Of a DNA stretch of 64,000 nt, positions 36,443 to 46,454 are shown one piece after another. The notes beneath the pieces were generated by a model that was not told where the DNA came from, made no database searches, and saw only the letters and a program-made list of their open reading frames with translations. Source of the stretch: Maribacter zhoushanensis (GTDB taxonomy: Bacteria > Bacteroidota > Bacteroidia > Flavobacteriales > Flavobacteriaceae); NCBI RefSeq assembly GCF_029350975.1, contig NZ_JARKMR010000004.1, forward strand, positions 80,754-144,753, written 5' to 3'. Each line of letters begins with the position of its first letter. Position 1 is the first letter of the stretch. The position numbers were made by a program, and so were the translations under genes.

Positions 36443-37555
36443 CTATTTACCGCCCAGAACACGAAACATGGTATTACTTTTTAAAGCTGTTTCTTCCCAT
36501 TCTTTTTCAGGTATAGAATCACCAGTAATTCCACCACCTACATAAATCTCAGCTTTATCTTTAAACATTTGCATACAACGAAGATTTACAAAAAGCTCTG
36601 AAGTTTTCATTACACTTCTATAAGCACTGTTCTCTTGGTTACGGCGGTTTCTATTTCTTGACAATTCTGATTTTGTGTTCAATTCACCCAAAAATCCGGT
36701 ATAAAAGGTACGTTCATACAATTCATTTTTTAGAATAAACTTCTTTGCATTTTTTAAAGGACTACCACATACTGCCGGGGTTGGGTGCAGTGCTTTTAAT
36801 ATATCACCAAATTTATCAGGAGCAAAAGTACCTTTCATTTCTGTGCGAAGGTGCCATAGCTGACCTGCCTTTACAGACTCTCTCTCAGAACTATTTAAAG
36901 AAACAACTTTGTCTTTTAAGGAATCAAAAATATAATCTGTAACCAATTGCTGCTCATTTGACTCCTTTTCCTTCCAAATAGGCTCACTATCACCAATTGA
37001 ATTCTGAGTACCTGCCAAAGACATTGTTGTAAATTGAGAGCCATTACTTTTTACCAAAATTTCAGGTGTAGCACCCATCCAAGTTCCTATTTTTGGGTGG
37101 TACCAGAAGTAACAAAAGGCTTTTTTATACACTTGAAGAATTCGTTGATACACTTCAAAGTAATCTTCATGATAATCAACTTCTATTTTCCTTGACAATA
37201 CTACCTTATTGAAATCGCCTTGATCAATATTGCCAATAGCTTTAGATATCAACTTAAGATATCTTTCCTTTTCTGCAGCATCGTTTTCTGGTATACTTTT
37301 TCCATTGACCTGAACCTCAGTACTTAAATTCAACGGAACCTTTTCTACAGCATCCATTTTCAATAATATAGCATCTGAATTCAAATCGAAAGGAGCAAAA
37401 ACGAATCCGGTTTCAGAGAAATCTTTAACCTTATGAACAGCATCGTCGTTTTGAAAAACACCCACCAAATCGGTTTCATTAGGTTTGCTATATAAAACAA
37501 ACGGCAATTGGTCTTCCAAGCAATCTTTAGCTCGATTAAAAAGTTCTTTCACCAT
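36443..37555 (-). CDS. menF: Isochorismate synthase (chorismate-binding enzyme)
   Basis: A 370-residue chorismate-utilising enzyme that makes isochorismate, the first step of menaquinone synthesis. Typical segments: NKVVLSRKIEVD, WMGATPEILV, MSLAGTQ, HLRTEMKG, LHPTPAVCGSPLKNA, ERTFYTGFLGE and YVGGGITGDSIPEKEWEET. HPTPAVCG and GGGI with the late Glu pair are the Mg/chorismate site. The N-terminal domain is short, as in the MenF/EntC forms. The thioesterase gene lies immediately upstream, with only one base between its stop and the menF start. Confidence 0.9.
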   Translation of the reverse strand: MVKELFNRAKDCLEDQLPFVLYSKPNETDLVGVFQNDDAVHKVKDFSETGFVFAPFDLNSDAILLKMDAVEKVPLNLSTEVQVNGKSIPENDAAEKERYLKLISKAIGNIDQGDFNKVVLSRKIEVDYHEDYFEVYQRILQVYKKAFCYFWYHPKIGTWMGATPEILVKSNGSQFTTMSLAGTQNSIGDSEPIWKEKESNEQQLVTDYIFDSLKDKVVSLNSSERESVKAGQLWHLRTEMKGTFAPDKFGDILKALHPTPAVCGSPLKNAKKFILKNELYERTFYTGFLGELNTKSELSRNRNRRNQENSAYRSVMKTSELFVNLRCMQMFKDKAEIYVGGGITGDSIPEKEWEETALKSNTMFRVLGGK

Positions 37556-37556
37556 G

Positions 37557-37979
37557 CTACTTTCTAGGTAAGGCTATAGTAGTTAATTTACAAAGAGAGA
37601 CCAATTGATCATCCTCATTAGTTACTCTAATCTCCCATAATTGTGTAGTTCTACCTTTATGTAAGATACTGGCTTTAGCATAAACAAATCCTTCTTTTAC
37701 ACTTTTAACGTGATTTGCAGAAATCTCTAAACCTCTAACAAAATACTTATTACCATCTAAAAAAACATAAGACGCAGCACTACCTACACTCTCCGCCAAC
37801 GCAGCAGTTGCACCACCATGTAAAACCCCGTCTGGCTGATGTACTTTTGGGGTAACAGGCATTTTAGCCAACAAGAAATCTTCTCCTACATCTATGTATT
37901 CAATTTCTAAAGTTTCCATTAAAGTATCTTTAGAAGATTCGTTACAAATCTTTAGAATTTTTTCTTTGTAGTCGTTCAT
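37557..37979 (-). CDS. PaaI-family hotdog thioesterase, probable DHNA-CoA thioesterase
   Basis: ATG at 37979 gives 140 residues (MNDYKEKILKICNESS); an ATG at 38045 overlaps the divergent esterase start and is rejected. The hotdog signature is VHQPDGVLHGGATAALAESVGS, with the conserved Asp/Gly/Glu positions of PaaI/YdiI-type enzymes. It ends one base before menF, which suggests the DHNA-CoA hydrolysis step (MenI). Its paralogues also act on phenylacetyl-CoA or other acyl-CoAs, so the role is inferred from position. Its start is 64 bases from the divergent esterase gene. Confidence 0.8.
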   Translation of the reverse strand: MNDYKEKILKICNESSKDTLMETLEIEYIDVGEDFLLAKMPVTPKVHQPDGVLHGGATAALAESVGSAASYVFLDGNKYFVRGLEISANHVKSVKEGFVYAKASILHKGRTTQLWEIRVTNEDDQLVSLCKLTTIALPRK

Positions 37980-38043
37980 CCTTTTTTTTGTAAAATTAAG
38001 CATTACATTACCAACAGAAAAGCATAACAGTAATGATCGATTC

Positions 38044-38688
38044 ATGAAGAACCAAATAAAAAATGTTACTTATAAGACTACGAACACCTACGAAACACTA
38101 AATGAATTGAATAGCGACACAAAGCAAGTTTGGATCGTTTTTCATGGCATTGGGTTCTTGAGTAGATTCTTCTTAAAGTATTTTAACGAACTGCCCAAGA
38201 ACGAAAATTACATAATTGCGCCACAGGCTCCTTCCAAATATTATTTAAAAAATGAATATAAGCATGTAGGCGCAAGCTGGTTAACGAAAGAAAATACGGC
38301 ACTTGAAACTGAAAATCTTTATCATTATTTAGATGCTGTTTTAGAAAACGAAAAGCTCCCATCAAATTGTAAGATTTTTTTCTTCGGATTTTCACAGGGT
38401 ATTTCAATAGCTCTTAGGTATTTAGCATATTCCAAAATGCCATGTTCCAAATTGATTCTTTATGCCGGCGGTATCCCAAAAGAATTAAAAACATCAGACT
38501 TCAGCCACTTAAATGGTAACAGTGAAGTCATTTCTATCATTGGAAATAAAGATGAATACTTAACACCAAATAAATTAAAAGAAGAGAATAATAAACTTAA
38601 AATTCTTTTTGGGGATACTATTCAACATATCACTTTTGATGGTGGACATAAGGTTAAAAAACAAATTATAAATCAACTGGCAGAATGA
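38044..38688 (+). CDS. Alpha/beta hydrolase, carboxylesterase/phospholipase-like
   Basis: A 214-residue single-domain alpha/beta hydrolase of the YpfH/phospholipase-carboxylesterase type. The nucleophile elbow is GFSQG (about residue 118), the acid lies in GNKDEYLTP, and the His is in FDGGHKVKK. There is no signal peptide, so it is cytoplasmic. The ATGA overlap with the following acetyltransferase indicates coupling. Substrate unknown. Confidence 0.82.
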   Translation: MKNQIKNVTYKTTNTYETLNELNSDTKQVWIVFHGIGFLSRFFLKYFNELPKNENYIIAPQAPSKYYLKNEYKHVGASWLTKENTALETENLYHYLDAVLENEKLPSNCKIFFFGFSQGISIALRYLAYSKMPCSKLILYAGGIPKELKTSDFSHLNGNSEVISIIGNKDEYLTPNKLKEENNKLKILFGDTIQHITFDGGHKVKKQIINQLAE

Positions 38689-39242
38689 ACAACACTCCAA
38701 CTCTAGAAAATGAACGGGTAATATTAAGTGCGTTAACCTTAGCAAATTACGAAAAGCTGATTCCTATTGCATCGCAGGAAAAATTAGTTCAATATTCTCC
38801 TACTGATATTGAAACACCAAACAGTTTAAAAAATTATGTAGAAATAGCTTTACAGCAATTAGCAGCAGGCACAAGTATCCCTTTTATTATTTATGATAGA
38901 GAACATAGTACTTTTGCAGGTTCTACACGTTTTATGCATATCAACAGAAAAAATAAAGTACTCCATATTGGTTCTACATGGATCGGTCGCGAATTTCAGG
39001 GCACAGGCCTAAATACACAAATGAAAAAATTGATGCTAACATATGCTTTTACTACTATGGACTTTGAGAAGGTTGAGTTTCGTGTAGATGAAAGAAATAC
39101 GGCATCAAGAAAAGCAGTAGAAAAATTAGGATGCACCTTAGAGGGTATTCTTAGAAAAGATGTATACTTATTAGATGGTTTTAAAAGAAACACATGTTGC
39201 TATGGTCTTTTACGAGAAGAATGGTTAAATAATAATAAATAA
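38685..39242 (+). CDS. GNAT acetyltransferase, RimJ/RimL-like
   Basis: A 185-residue RimJ/RimL-type (Acetyltransf_3) protein: LENERVILSALTLANYEKL opens the fold, and motif A is WIGREFQGTGLNTQMKKLML (QGTGLN is the acetyl-CoA loop). FRVDERNTASRKAVEKLGCTLEGILRKDV is the highly conserved second half of the family. It overlaps the esterase stop by 4 bases and converges with the secreted protein gene on minus, leaving 3 bases between stops. Substrate is unknown. Confidence 0.87.
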   Translation: MNNTPTLENERVILSALTLANYEKLIPIASQEKLVQYSPTDIETPNSLKNYVEIALQQLAAGTSIPFIIYDREHSTFAGSTRFMHINRKNKVLHIGSTWIGREFQGTGLNTQMKKLMLTYAFTTMDFEKVEFRVDERNTASRKAVEKLGCTLEGILRKDVYLLDGFKRNTCCYGLLREEWLNNNK

Positions 39243-39245
39243 ACC

Positions 39246-40175
39246 TTACTCTTCAACAACTTCTTTATCAGCTGTATAATACGTGATTTTTCTAGTAGTA
39301 TAAGTATTGTCTGGCGTAACAATTTGCTTGATCCAATTGCCTACCTCTGAATTATCGTATTGATAGATATATTCTTTCTTTATTATACCGGCACCTCTTT
39401 TAGCCGTTTCAGTAACTAGCATACCTTTTTCATCATATTCATAACTAGTACGTGTAGTTGGCTCAAATTTTTTCAACTCAGAATTATATTCAAACTCTTG
39501 TTGTGCCATTAATTTACCATCCATACTAAACACTTCTTCAAAAGCATTGCTTTCTTCACCATTTAAATACTCTTTGGTCAAAACAATTCTTTGAGCTGGT
39601 TTATTTATTGGTTTTAAAGTTGATGTACGAATAGATTTTAAAGGTTCTTCATTCAATAGATAAGTAACCGTATTCTCGCCTTTAAACTTTTTATGTTCTA
39701 CCTGGGTTATGTCTATACCATCATTATTGGTTCTCTCAATACTGGCTAAATCTCCATACTCATCATAACCATATATGTATTGATCTAAAAACTCTTTATC
39801 ATATGAAAAAATACGCTCTTGTATTTTTAAATTATCAGTAGAATCAATTTCATAAAAGTGGGCTATAGACGTGCTTGGGTCAAAAGTATTGTTTCTGTAA
39901 GATTCCGCTCTCTTCTCTAAAAGTTCGCTATTGCTGTATTTATAATAAACCACATCATAATCTGCCTCATTATACCTGGTAACAGATTTGGTTAGTAATC
40001 CGTTCTTATTAAAGTCGTATTCCTCTTTACCATAATCCGTACTTACCAAGCAAAATTTCACATCCCCTTTTAAATCAAAATCATCTAGTGTAAAGATTTG
40101 AATTTCTTGACCACTGACTATAGAGAAAGCTGCAATAAAAACCGATAAAAACAGAAAGTGTCGTTTCTTAACCAT
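39246..40175 (-). CDS. Secreted protein with degenerate YD-like repeats
   Basis: A 309-residue secreted protein: signal peptide (1-22) then repeated strands of the form DxNGxL/ExxxxYxY (for example YDFNKNGLLTKSV, YDEYGDLASIE, EYDEKGMLVTETA, YIYQYDNS). Such strands resemble degenerate YD/Rhs-type repeats, though the 30-residue period is irregular and no toxin domain or Rhs core is visible. Function unknown. It lies between dnaK and the esterase/GNAT pair. No lipobox Cys was seen, so it is probably periplasmic or secreted. Confidence 0.7.
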   Translation of the reverse strand: MVKKRHFLFLSVFIAAFSIVSGQEIQIFTLDDFDLKGDVKFCLVSTDYGKEEYDFNKNGLLTKSVTRYNEADYDVVYYKYSNSELLEKRAESYRNNTFDPSTSIAHFYEIDSTDNLKIQERIFSYDKEFLDQYIYGYDEYGDLASIERTNNDGIDITQVEHKKFKGENTVTYLLNEEPLKSIRTSTLKPINKPAQRIVLTKEYLNGEESNAFEEVFSMDGKLMAQQEFEYNSELKKFEPTTRTSYEYDEKGMLVTETAKRGAGIIKKEYIYQYDNSEVGNWIKQIVTPDNTYTTRKITYYTADKEVVEE

Positions 40176-40228
40176 ACTACAAAATTACTTTATTAATAAT
40201 AGGCATAAAAGAATATCCTATAAAAGTA

Positions 40229-40259
40229 AAAAGGGACGGTAAATACCGTCCCTTTTTTA
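40229..40259. terminator. Terminator after dnaK
   Basis: GGGACGGT (40233-40240) pairs with ACCGTCCC (40245-40252) with a 4-base loop, A-run before and T-run after. Confidence 0.9.
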
Positions 40260-40277
40260 TAACCATTTAAAGCTATA

Positions 40278-42176
40278 TTATTTAACTTCTTCGAAATCTA
40301 CGTCTTCAACGTTATCACCTTCAGAAGCACCACCGTCAGCATTTGGTTCTCCTTGTGGAGCACCTTGAGCATCAGCTTGCGCCTTGTACATTTCTTCAGA
40401 TGCAACTTTCCAAGCTTCATTGATTTTATCTAAAGCCGGTGTTATAACAGCCAAATCTTTAGTTTCATATGCCGCTTTCAATTCTGCTAAAGCATCTTCA
40501 ATTGGCTTTTTCTTATCATCAGATAATTTATCGCCAAATTCAGTAAGTTGAGATTCAGTTTGGAAAATCATTCCGTCCGCTTCATTCAACTTGTCAGCAG
40601 TCTCTTTCGCTTTTTTATCAGATTCAGCATTAGCTTCTGCTTCTGCTTTCATCTTCTTGATTTCTTCTTCAGTTAAACCAGAAGAAGCTTCAATACGAAT
40701 ATCCTGAGTTTTGTTCGTAGCCTTATCAGTTGCAGATACTTTAATTATACCGTTAGCATCGATATCAAAAGTTACTTCAATTTGTGGAGTACCTCTTTTT
40801 GCTGGTGGAATACCATCTAAGTGGAATCTACCAATTGTTTTGTTATCGTTAGCCATTGGTCTTTCTCCTTGCAATACGTGAATCTCAACCGAAGGTTGGT
40901 TATCAGCAGCAGTAGAAAATACCTGAGACTTTTTAGTCGGTATAGTTGTATTGGCCTCTATCAACTTAGTCATTACACTACCCATAGTTTCAATACCTAA
41001 TGAAAGTGGAGTAACATCTAATAACAATACATCTTTTACATCACCGGTTAAAACACCACCTTGTATTGCTGCACCAATTGCAACAACCTCATCTGGGTTT
41101 ACACCTTTAGAAGGTTTCTTACCAAAGAACTTCTCAACAGCTTCTTGTACTGCAGGTATTCTAGTAGAACCACCAACTAAGATAATCTCATCAATATCGC
41201 TCTTAGAAAGTCCTGCTGCTTTCATAGCAGTCTCACATGGCTCAATTGTTCTTTTTACCAAATCAGCAATTAATTGCTCAAACTTAGATCTTGTCAAAGT
41301 TCTTACTAAGTGTTTAGGCCCAGAAGCAGTTGCAGTAACGTATGGTAAGTTAATCTCTGTCTGTGCAGAAGATGATAATTCAATCTTCGCTTTTTCAGCA
41401 GCTTCACGTAAACGTTGTAACGCCATTGCATCTTTTCTAAGGTCCATATCTTCTTCAGATTTGAACTCTTCAGCTAACCAATCAATAATTTTTTGATCAA
41501 CATCATCACCACCTAAGTGTGTATCACCATCAGTAGCCAATACTTCAAAAACACCGTCACCTAACTCTAAGATAGATACATCATGCGTACCACCACCAAA
41601 GTCAAAAACAACGATTTTTTGATCTGTATCTTTTTTGTCCATACCGTATGCTAAAGAAGCAGACGTTGGCTCGTTAATAATACGCTCTACAGTTAAACCT
41701 GCAATTTCACCAGCTTCTTTAGTAGCTTGTCTTTGCGCATCATTAAAATATGCTGGTACGGTTATTACCGCACGAGAAACTTCTTGTCCTAAATAATCTT
41801 CAGCAGTTTTCTTCATTTTTTGAAGAATCATAGCTGATAATTCTTGTGGAGAATATAAACGACCATCAATATCTACTCTTGGTGTATCGTTATCTCCTTT
41901 TACTACGTTATAAGGTACTCTTTCAGCCTCTTTACTAGATTCTGAATATTTATTACCCATAAACCTTTTAATAGAATAAATGGTTTTATGAGGATTGGTT
42001 ACCGCTTGTCTTTTTGCCGGGTCACCAACTTTAATTTCACCACCATCAACAAAAGCGATGACAGATGGTGTAGTTCTTTTTCCTTCTGCATTCGGAATTA
42101 CTACTGGCTCATTACCTTCCATTACGGAAACACAGGAGTTGGTAGTACCCAAATCTATTCCTATAATCTTACTCAT
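40278..42176 (-). CDS. dnaK: Molecular chaperone DnaK (Hsp70)
   Basis: A 632-residue Hsp70 chaperone. The ATPase domain (about 1-385) starts [16 protein letters not shown] and has [13 protein letters not shown] and [13 protein letters not shown]. The substrate-binding domain follows the [18 protein letters not shown] linker. The Gly/Asp-rich tail ends DVDFEEVK. The gene is monocistronic here: dnaJ and grpE are not adjacent. A double palindrome lies 66-90 bases upstream and may be its heat-shock or stress control site. Confidence 0.97.
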   Translation of the reverse strand: MSKIIGIDLGTTNSCVSVMEGNEPVVIPNAEGKRTTPSVIAFVDGGEIKVGDPAKRQAVTNPHKTIYSIKRFMGNKYSESSKEAERVPYNVVKGDNDTPRVDIDGRLYSPQELSAMILQKMKKTAEDYLGQEVSRAVITVPAYFNDAQRQATKEAGEIAGLTVERIINEPTSASLAYGMDKKDTDQKIVVFDFGGGTHDVSILELGDGVFEVLATDGDTHLGGDDVDQKIIDWLAEEFKSEEDMDLRKDAMALQRLREAAEKAKIELSSSAQTEINLPYVTATASGPKHLVRTLTRSKFEQLIADLVKRTIEPCETAMKAAGLSKSDIDEIILVGGSTRIPAVQEAVEKFFGKKPSKGVNPDEVVAIGAAIQGGVLTGDVKDVLLLDVTPLSLGIETMGSVMTKLIEANTTIPTKKSQVFSTAADNQPSVEIHVLQGERPMANDNKTIGRFHLDGIPPAKRGTPQIEVTFDIDANGIIKVSATDKATNKTQDIRIEASSGLTEEEIKKMKAEAEANAESDKKAKETADKLNEADGMIFQTESQLTEFGDKLSDDKKKPIEDALAELKAAYETKDLAVITPALDKINEAWKVASEEMYKAQADAQGAPQGEPNADGGASEGDNVEDVDFEEVK

Positions 42177-42241
42177 TTTATATGTTTTAAATTAAGTGCT
42201 TTATTTTACAATCGGTATGTAAATGACAAACAATATGCCAA

Positions 42242-42265
42242 GTCAGAAAAACTGACATGATGTCA
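42242..42265. promoter_or_regulatory. Overlapping palindromes upstream of dnaK
   Basis: GTCAGAAAAACTGAC (42242-42256) overlaps TGACATGATGTCA (42253-42265). Both are perfect inverted repeats in the 180-base gap between the divergent dnaK and serine dehydratase genes. They are a candidate operator for either gene; dnaK lies 66 bases away. Confidence 0.45.
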
Positions 42266-42356
42266 TTAATATACTTTTTTACTATATAATTATGCCAATA
42301 TAGTATAGTAATACATTACCAAAACATTGTACCTTAGCCTACAAAACTTATAAGAT

Positions 42357-43787
42357 TTGGAGATAGAAAGCATTAGTGTTTTTGATATGCTAAAGATAGG
42401 CGTAGGTCCTTCTAGTTCACATACTTTAGGACCATGGCGTGCTGCGGAGAGATGGTTGGCCAGGTTAAATTCTAAAGACAATCTTGAGAAAGTTGAAGAA
42501 GTAGAAGTACACTTATACGGTTCGTTATCATTGACAGGTAAAGGTCATGCCACTGACTATGCCGTAATGCTAGGCTTATTGGGAGCCGATCCAGAATTAA
42601 TACCTATTGACACTATTGATTCTTTAATCGATAAAATTAAAAACAAGCATGTATTACTTTTAGATGGTAAATACAGTATTACTTTCGACCCTAGCAAACA
42701 TATTATATTCAACAAAAAATTTCTTCCTTTTCATGCGAACGGGTTAAAGTTTCAAGCCAAATTAAAATCGGGCAGAAAAATTTCAAAAACCTATTATTCT
42801 ATTGGCGGCGGATTCGTAATCAGTGAAGAACGAAAAAATGCCAAACGTAAGGTTGACATGTTTGAAAAGTTTCCTTTTCCTGTACAGAAGGGAACTGAAC
42901 TTCTGGATTTTTGCAAAAACGAAGATTTAAAAATTTCAGAATTAGTTTTACAGAACGAAAGATCTTTACGAGATGATGCAAAAATCGATTATGAGTTAAA
43001 TCGTGTTTGGTCTACTATGTTAGAATGCATGTATACCGGTTGCCACACAGAAGGAACTTTACCAGGTGGTTTGCATGTTAAACGCAGGGCATATGAAATG
43101 CATAATAAGCTGAAAAGCGACCTACCCTACTCTAACCCCGAAGAATGGTTGCAGAGTATTCGCCAAACAGAGGTGAAATTTAGACAAATCTTACAATGGG
43201 TAAGTTGTTTTGCCTTAAGCGTAAATGAAGTGAATGCATCTTTAGGCCGTGTAGTAACCGCACCTACAAATGGCAGCGCGGGCGTTATACCTGCCGTATT
43301 AATGTATTATATGGTCATTGAGAACCATGCTGGTAATTTTGAACATGTAAAACAGTTTTTACTGGTTGCCGGAGAAATTGGGAGCATCTTTAAAAAAGGA
43401 GCTACAATATCGGCTGCCATGGGTGGTTGCCAAGCAGAAATTGGCGTTTCTTCTGCTATGGCCGCAGGAGCACTCACCGAGCTTTTAGGCGGTACACCCG
43501 AGCAAGTACTTATGGCAGCAGAAATTGCCATGGAACACCATTTAGGTCTTACTTGTGATCCTATAGGTGGTTTGGTTCAGATACCATGTATTGAACGTAA
43601 CTCTATGGGAGCAATAAAAGCTATCAACGCAGCTGAGCTTGCTTTGGGTTCTGACCCATATGCTGCAAAAGTTCCATTAGATAAAGTTGTACAGACCATG
43701 TGGGAAACTGCAAAAGATATGAGCTCTAAATACAAAGAAACCTCTGAAGGCGGGTTAGCAGTAGGTGTTTTCTTGAGTGATTGTTAA
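42357..43787 (+). CDS. sdaA: L-serine ammonia-lyase, iron-sulfur dependent, single chain
   Basis: A 476-residue enzyme converting L-serine to pyruvate and ammonia. The beta domain (about 1-150) opens [21 protein letters not shown], and the alpha domain has [18 protein letters not shown] and [18 protein letters not shown]. Cysteines for a 4Fe-4S cluster are likely in the late [18 protein letters not shown] region and near the C-terminus (FLSDC). The start is TTG at 42357: an in-frame TAA lies two codons earlier and the next ATG would remove the GVGPSSSHT region's N-terminal strand, so a TTG start is forced. Confidence 0.93.
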   Translation: MEIESISVFDMLKIGVGPSSSHTLGPWRAAERWLARLNSKDNLEKVEEVEVHLYGSLSLTGKGHATDYAVMLGLLGADPELIPIDTIDSLIDKIKNKHVLLLDGKYSITFDPSKHIIFNKKFLPFHANGLKFQAKLKSGRKISKTYYSIGGGFVISEERKNAKRKVDMFEKFPFPVQKGTELLDFCKNEDLKISELVLQNERSLRDDAKIDYELNRVWSTMLECMYTGCHTEGTLPGGLHVKRRAYEMHNKLKSDLPYSNPEEWLQSIRQTEVKFRQILQWVSCFALSVNEVNASLGRVVTAPTNGSAGVIPAVLMYYMVIENHAGNFEHVKQFLLVAGEIGSIFKKGATISAAMGGCQAEIGVSSAMAAGALTELLGGTPEQVLMAAEIAMEHHLGLTCDPIGGLVQIPCIERNSMGAIKAINAAELALGSDPYAAKVPLDKVVQTMWETAKDMSSKYKETSEGGLAVGVFLSDC

Positions 43788-43876
43788 GTTCATTTCAAAA
43801 TATTAGCAAGCTATATTATAAAGGTTGCATAAATACCGCTCTTTTATATAAGCGATTAATCAGCTAACTTTAATTT

Positions 43877-45796
43877 ATGAAAAATCTGATTTCAGAAAGG
43901 GTAGCGGATTTTATTAAAAACTATCCGCCTTTTAATGTTCTTGACAGCAATTCTTTATTTGAATTGGCTGAACAAGTGTTAATCGTTTACAAAGAAAAAA
44001 ACAGCATTATTTTCTCCGTAGACGAACCTCAGCATACTCATTTTTACATAGTACATAAAGGTGCGGTTACCTTAAACAATACGGCAACATCAAATATTCT
44101 TGACTATTGTGATGAAGGAGATATATTTGGGTTACGTCCACTTTTTGCTAATGAAAACTACAAGTTAGAAGCAAGAGCCCATGAAGAATGTATTCTTTAC
44201 GGAATACCTATTAACATCTTTAAACCCATTGCAAAGAAGAATGATCAAGTAACTATTTTCTTGATGGAGAGTTTTGCCTCTAACACCCGTAATCCGTATG
44301 CCAAAAATCAGAAAGGACAACTTTATGATTACGAAGGTGAAGAGGAGGTTACTAAAGAGGTGGTGCTGCCAGATTTACAATTAGCCAGCTATTCAAAAAA
44401 ATTGATAACCTGTTCCACAAGAACCACTATTAAAAAGGCTGCCGATATTATGTCCAAAAAGAAAATTGGATCCATATTGGTCACCAGCAAAGATTTACCT
44501 GTCGGAATTATAACAGATAAAGATTTTAGAAACAAAGTAATATCTGGCGAACAACCCATAGACGCATCGGTGAAATCAATTATGTCTACTCCTGTAATCA
44601 CCTATCCTAAAAATCTTACGATTACACAGGCACAAATGGCAATGATGAAAAGTAATATCAGTCATTTGATTATTACGGAAGACGGAACACCAAATTCTTC
44701 TGCATTAGGTATTTTATCTAAACATGATGTAATGGTATCCTTGGGAGATAATCCCGCGGTATTGGTAAAAGCTATTAAACGCACCTCTCGTATTAAGAAA
44801 ATTAAACAGATCAGAAAGAGTGTGATGGTACTTTTAACCGGGTATTTAGAGCAAAACATTCCATTGGGGTTGATTGCCAAAATTATTTCTGAATTAAATG
44901 ATACGTGTATTAAGCAGGTAGTACAAATATCCCTTGCAAAAATGGATACTCCGCCGCCCGTAAAATTTGCATGGCTAGCGCTGGGTAGTCAAGGTAGAAG
45001 CGAACAACTTTTACACACAGATCAAGATAATGCCTTAGTGTTTGAAAATGTGCCTGAAGAAGATTTATCAAAGACAACTACTTACTTTCTTGAACTTTCT
45101 AAACATATTACCAAAGGGTTAAATACCATAGGATATGAATATTGCCCCGCAGATATGATGGCTTCTAACCCTAAATGGTGTTTAAGTCTAGAAGAATGGA
45201 AAAACAAATTATCATACTGGATCGGTAACCCAGGACCAAATGAGGTTTTAATGTCCTCGATTTTTTTTGATTATAGTTTGGCTTATGGTGAACGAAGTTT
45301 GTTGGACAACATGTCCGATCATATATTTAGAACCGTTCAAAACTATCCTATTTTCTTAGTGCATTTGGCAAACGGGGCACTTCAAAGTCCGTCACCCACA
45401 GGATTCTTTAGAAAGTTTATCATTGAACAAGATGGTCAGCATAAAGATTCATTTGACCTAAAAAGTAGGGCTTTACGCCCTTTGGTAGATGCCGCTAGGG
45501 TTTTAATACTATCACATTCTGTGAAAGCGATCAGCAATACTTGGGAACGCTATGAAAAGTTAGCGGAACTTGAACCCAATAATAAAGAATTGTATTTAGC
45601 TTGTTCTTACGCTACAAAAGCTTTGGTGAAATTTAGAACACGCCAAGGATTAGCAAATCATGACTCAGGCAGGTTTATTCAACTGGACCAATTGAGCAAG
45701 CAAGAAAAAATGAAATTGAAGCGTACTTTTAAGGCTATTAAAGAAATACAAGAATTGATTACGCTAAGATTTAAGGTGACAAATATTTTAGGGTAA
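43877..45796 (+). CDS. cNMP-binding/CBS/DUF294 nucleotidyltransferase-like protein
   Basis: A 639-residue cytoplasmic protein. Domains in order: cyclic-nucleotide-binding fold (about 1-135), paired CBS domains (about 170-290; GSILVTSKDLPVGIITDKDF and SHLIITEDGTPNSSALGILSKHD), DUF294 nucleotidyltransferase (about 300-450; LGSQGRSEQLLHTDQDNALVF has the GSxxR and DxD nucleotidyltransferase motifs) and its DUF294 C-terminal substrate-binding domain (about 480-630). These suggest nucleotide sensing coupled to nucleotidyl transfer, with target unknown. Its stop overlaps the exonuclease start by one base, the usual partner of this family. It often sits beside acetate (acs/actP) genes, not seen here. 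Confidence 0.87.
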   Translation: MKNLISERVADFIKNYPPFNVLDSNSLFELAEQVLIVYKEKNSIIFSVDEPQHTHFYIVHKGAVTLNNTATSNILDYCDEGDIFGLRPLFANENYKLEARAHEECILYGIPINIFKPIAKKNDQVTIFLMESFASNTRNPYAKNQKGQLYDYEGEEEVTKEVVLPDLQLASYSKKLITCSTRTTIKKAADIMSKKKIGSILVTSKDLPVGIITDKDFRNKVISGEQPIDASVKSIMSTPVITYPKNLTITQAQMAMMKSNISHLIITEDGTPNSSALGILSKHDVMVSLGDNPAVLVKAIKRTSRIKKIKQIRKSVMVLLTGYLEQNIPLGLIAKIISELNDTCIKQVVQISLAKMDTPPPVKFAWLALGSQGRSEQLLHTDQDNALVFENVPEEDLSKTTTYFLELSKHITKGLNTIGYEYCPADMMASNPKWCLSLEEWKNKLSYWIGNPGPNEVLMSSIFFDYSLAYGERSLLDNMSDHIFRTVQNYPIFLVHLANGALQSPSPTGFFRKFIIEQDGQHKDSFDLKSRALRPLVDAARVLILSHSVKAISNTWERYEKLAELEPNNKELYLACSYATKALVKFRTRQGLANHDSGRFIQLDQLSKQEKMKLKRTFKAIKEIQELITLRFKVTNILG

Positions 45797-46452
45797 TGGG
45801 ATTATTTAAAAGAAAACCTAAAAATCTACCTGACTATTGGAAAACCTATGAAAGTCTTTTCAAGGATAGTCAAACTAAAAATTTTAACGAACTAACTTTT
45901 GTTGTATTAGATACTGAAACAACAGGCTTTAGTTTTGATGATGATCGTATTCTATCTATTGGTGCTGTAAAAATCAAAAATGAATCTATTTCTGTTCAAG
46001 AAGTATTCAATATTTATTTAGAACAAGAGAAATTCAGTAAAGAGACTGTTCATGTGCACGGACTCTTAAAAAATGGTCAACGAGAATGTATTAGTGAAAT
46101 TGCGGCTCTTGAGCAATTTTTAGCATATGTGGGCAATGCCATTATTGTTGCCCATCATGCAGGTTTTGATATGGGCATGTTGAATACCGCCTTAGAAAGA
46201 CATAGTCTACCTAAACTTAAAAATATGGTGCTTGACACTGGTATCATTTATAAAAAAACGCTGATTAAATCTTATTTGGTGCAACCAAAACCGAATTACA
46301 CTTTAGATGAACTTGCCGAAAAATTCTCTATCTCCAGAAAAGATAGACACACAGCATTAGGCGACGCCTATATTACAGCTGTCGCCTTTTTAAAAATTAT
46401 ATCACGTTTAAAAGAAAAGAAAAACTTCTCTCTAAAATCTTTATTTAGATAA
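45796..46452 (+). CDS. 3'-5' exonuclease, DNA polymerase III epsilon-like
   Basis: A 218-residue DEDDh exonuclease. Exo I is VVLDTETTGFSFDDDRILSIGAVKI (Asp, Glu), Exo II region is IIVAHHAGFDMGMLNTAL, and Exo III is DRHTALGDAYITA (HxxxxxD). It opens with a short positively charged N-terminus. It is coupled by a one-base overlap to the DUF294 protein, so both probably act on a related nucleotide or nucleic-acid substrate, but which one is not known. It converges with purC with 2 bases between stops. Confidence 0.9.
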   Translation: MGLFKRKPKNLPDYWKTYESLFKDSQTKNFNELTFVVLDTETTGFSFDDDRILSIGAVKIKNESISVQEVFNIYLEQEKFSKETVHVHGLLKNGQRECISEIAALEQFLAYVGNAIIVAHHAGFDMGMLNTALERHSLPKLKNMVLDTGIIYKKTLIKSYLVQPKPNYTLDELAEKFSISRKDRHTALGDAYITAVAFLKIISRLKEKKNFSLKSLFR

Positions 46453-46454
46453 GC

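Noticed and set aside
40951..41496. 181-residue frame on the plus strand inside dnaK
   Set aside because: Antisense shadow of the conserved dnaK frame, without motif or plausible start signal.
42210..42245. Sigma-54-like TTGGCA element upstream of dnaK on the minus strand
   Set aside because: The TGGCA half is present, but no GC at -12 with the required spacing.
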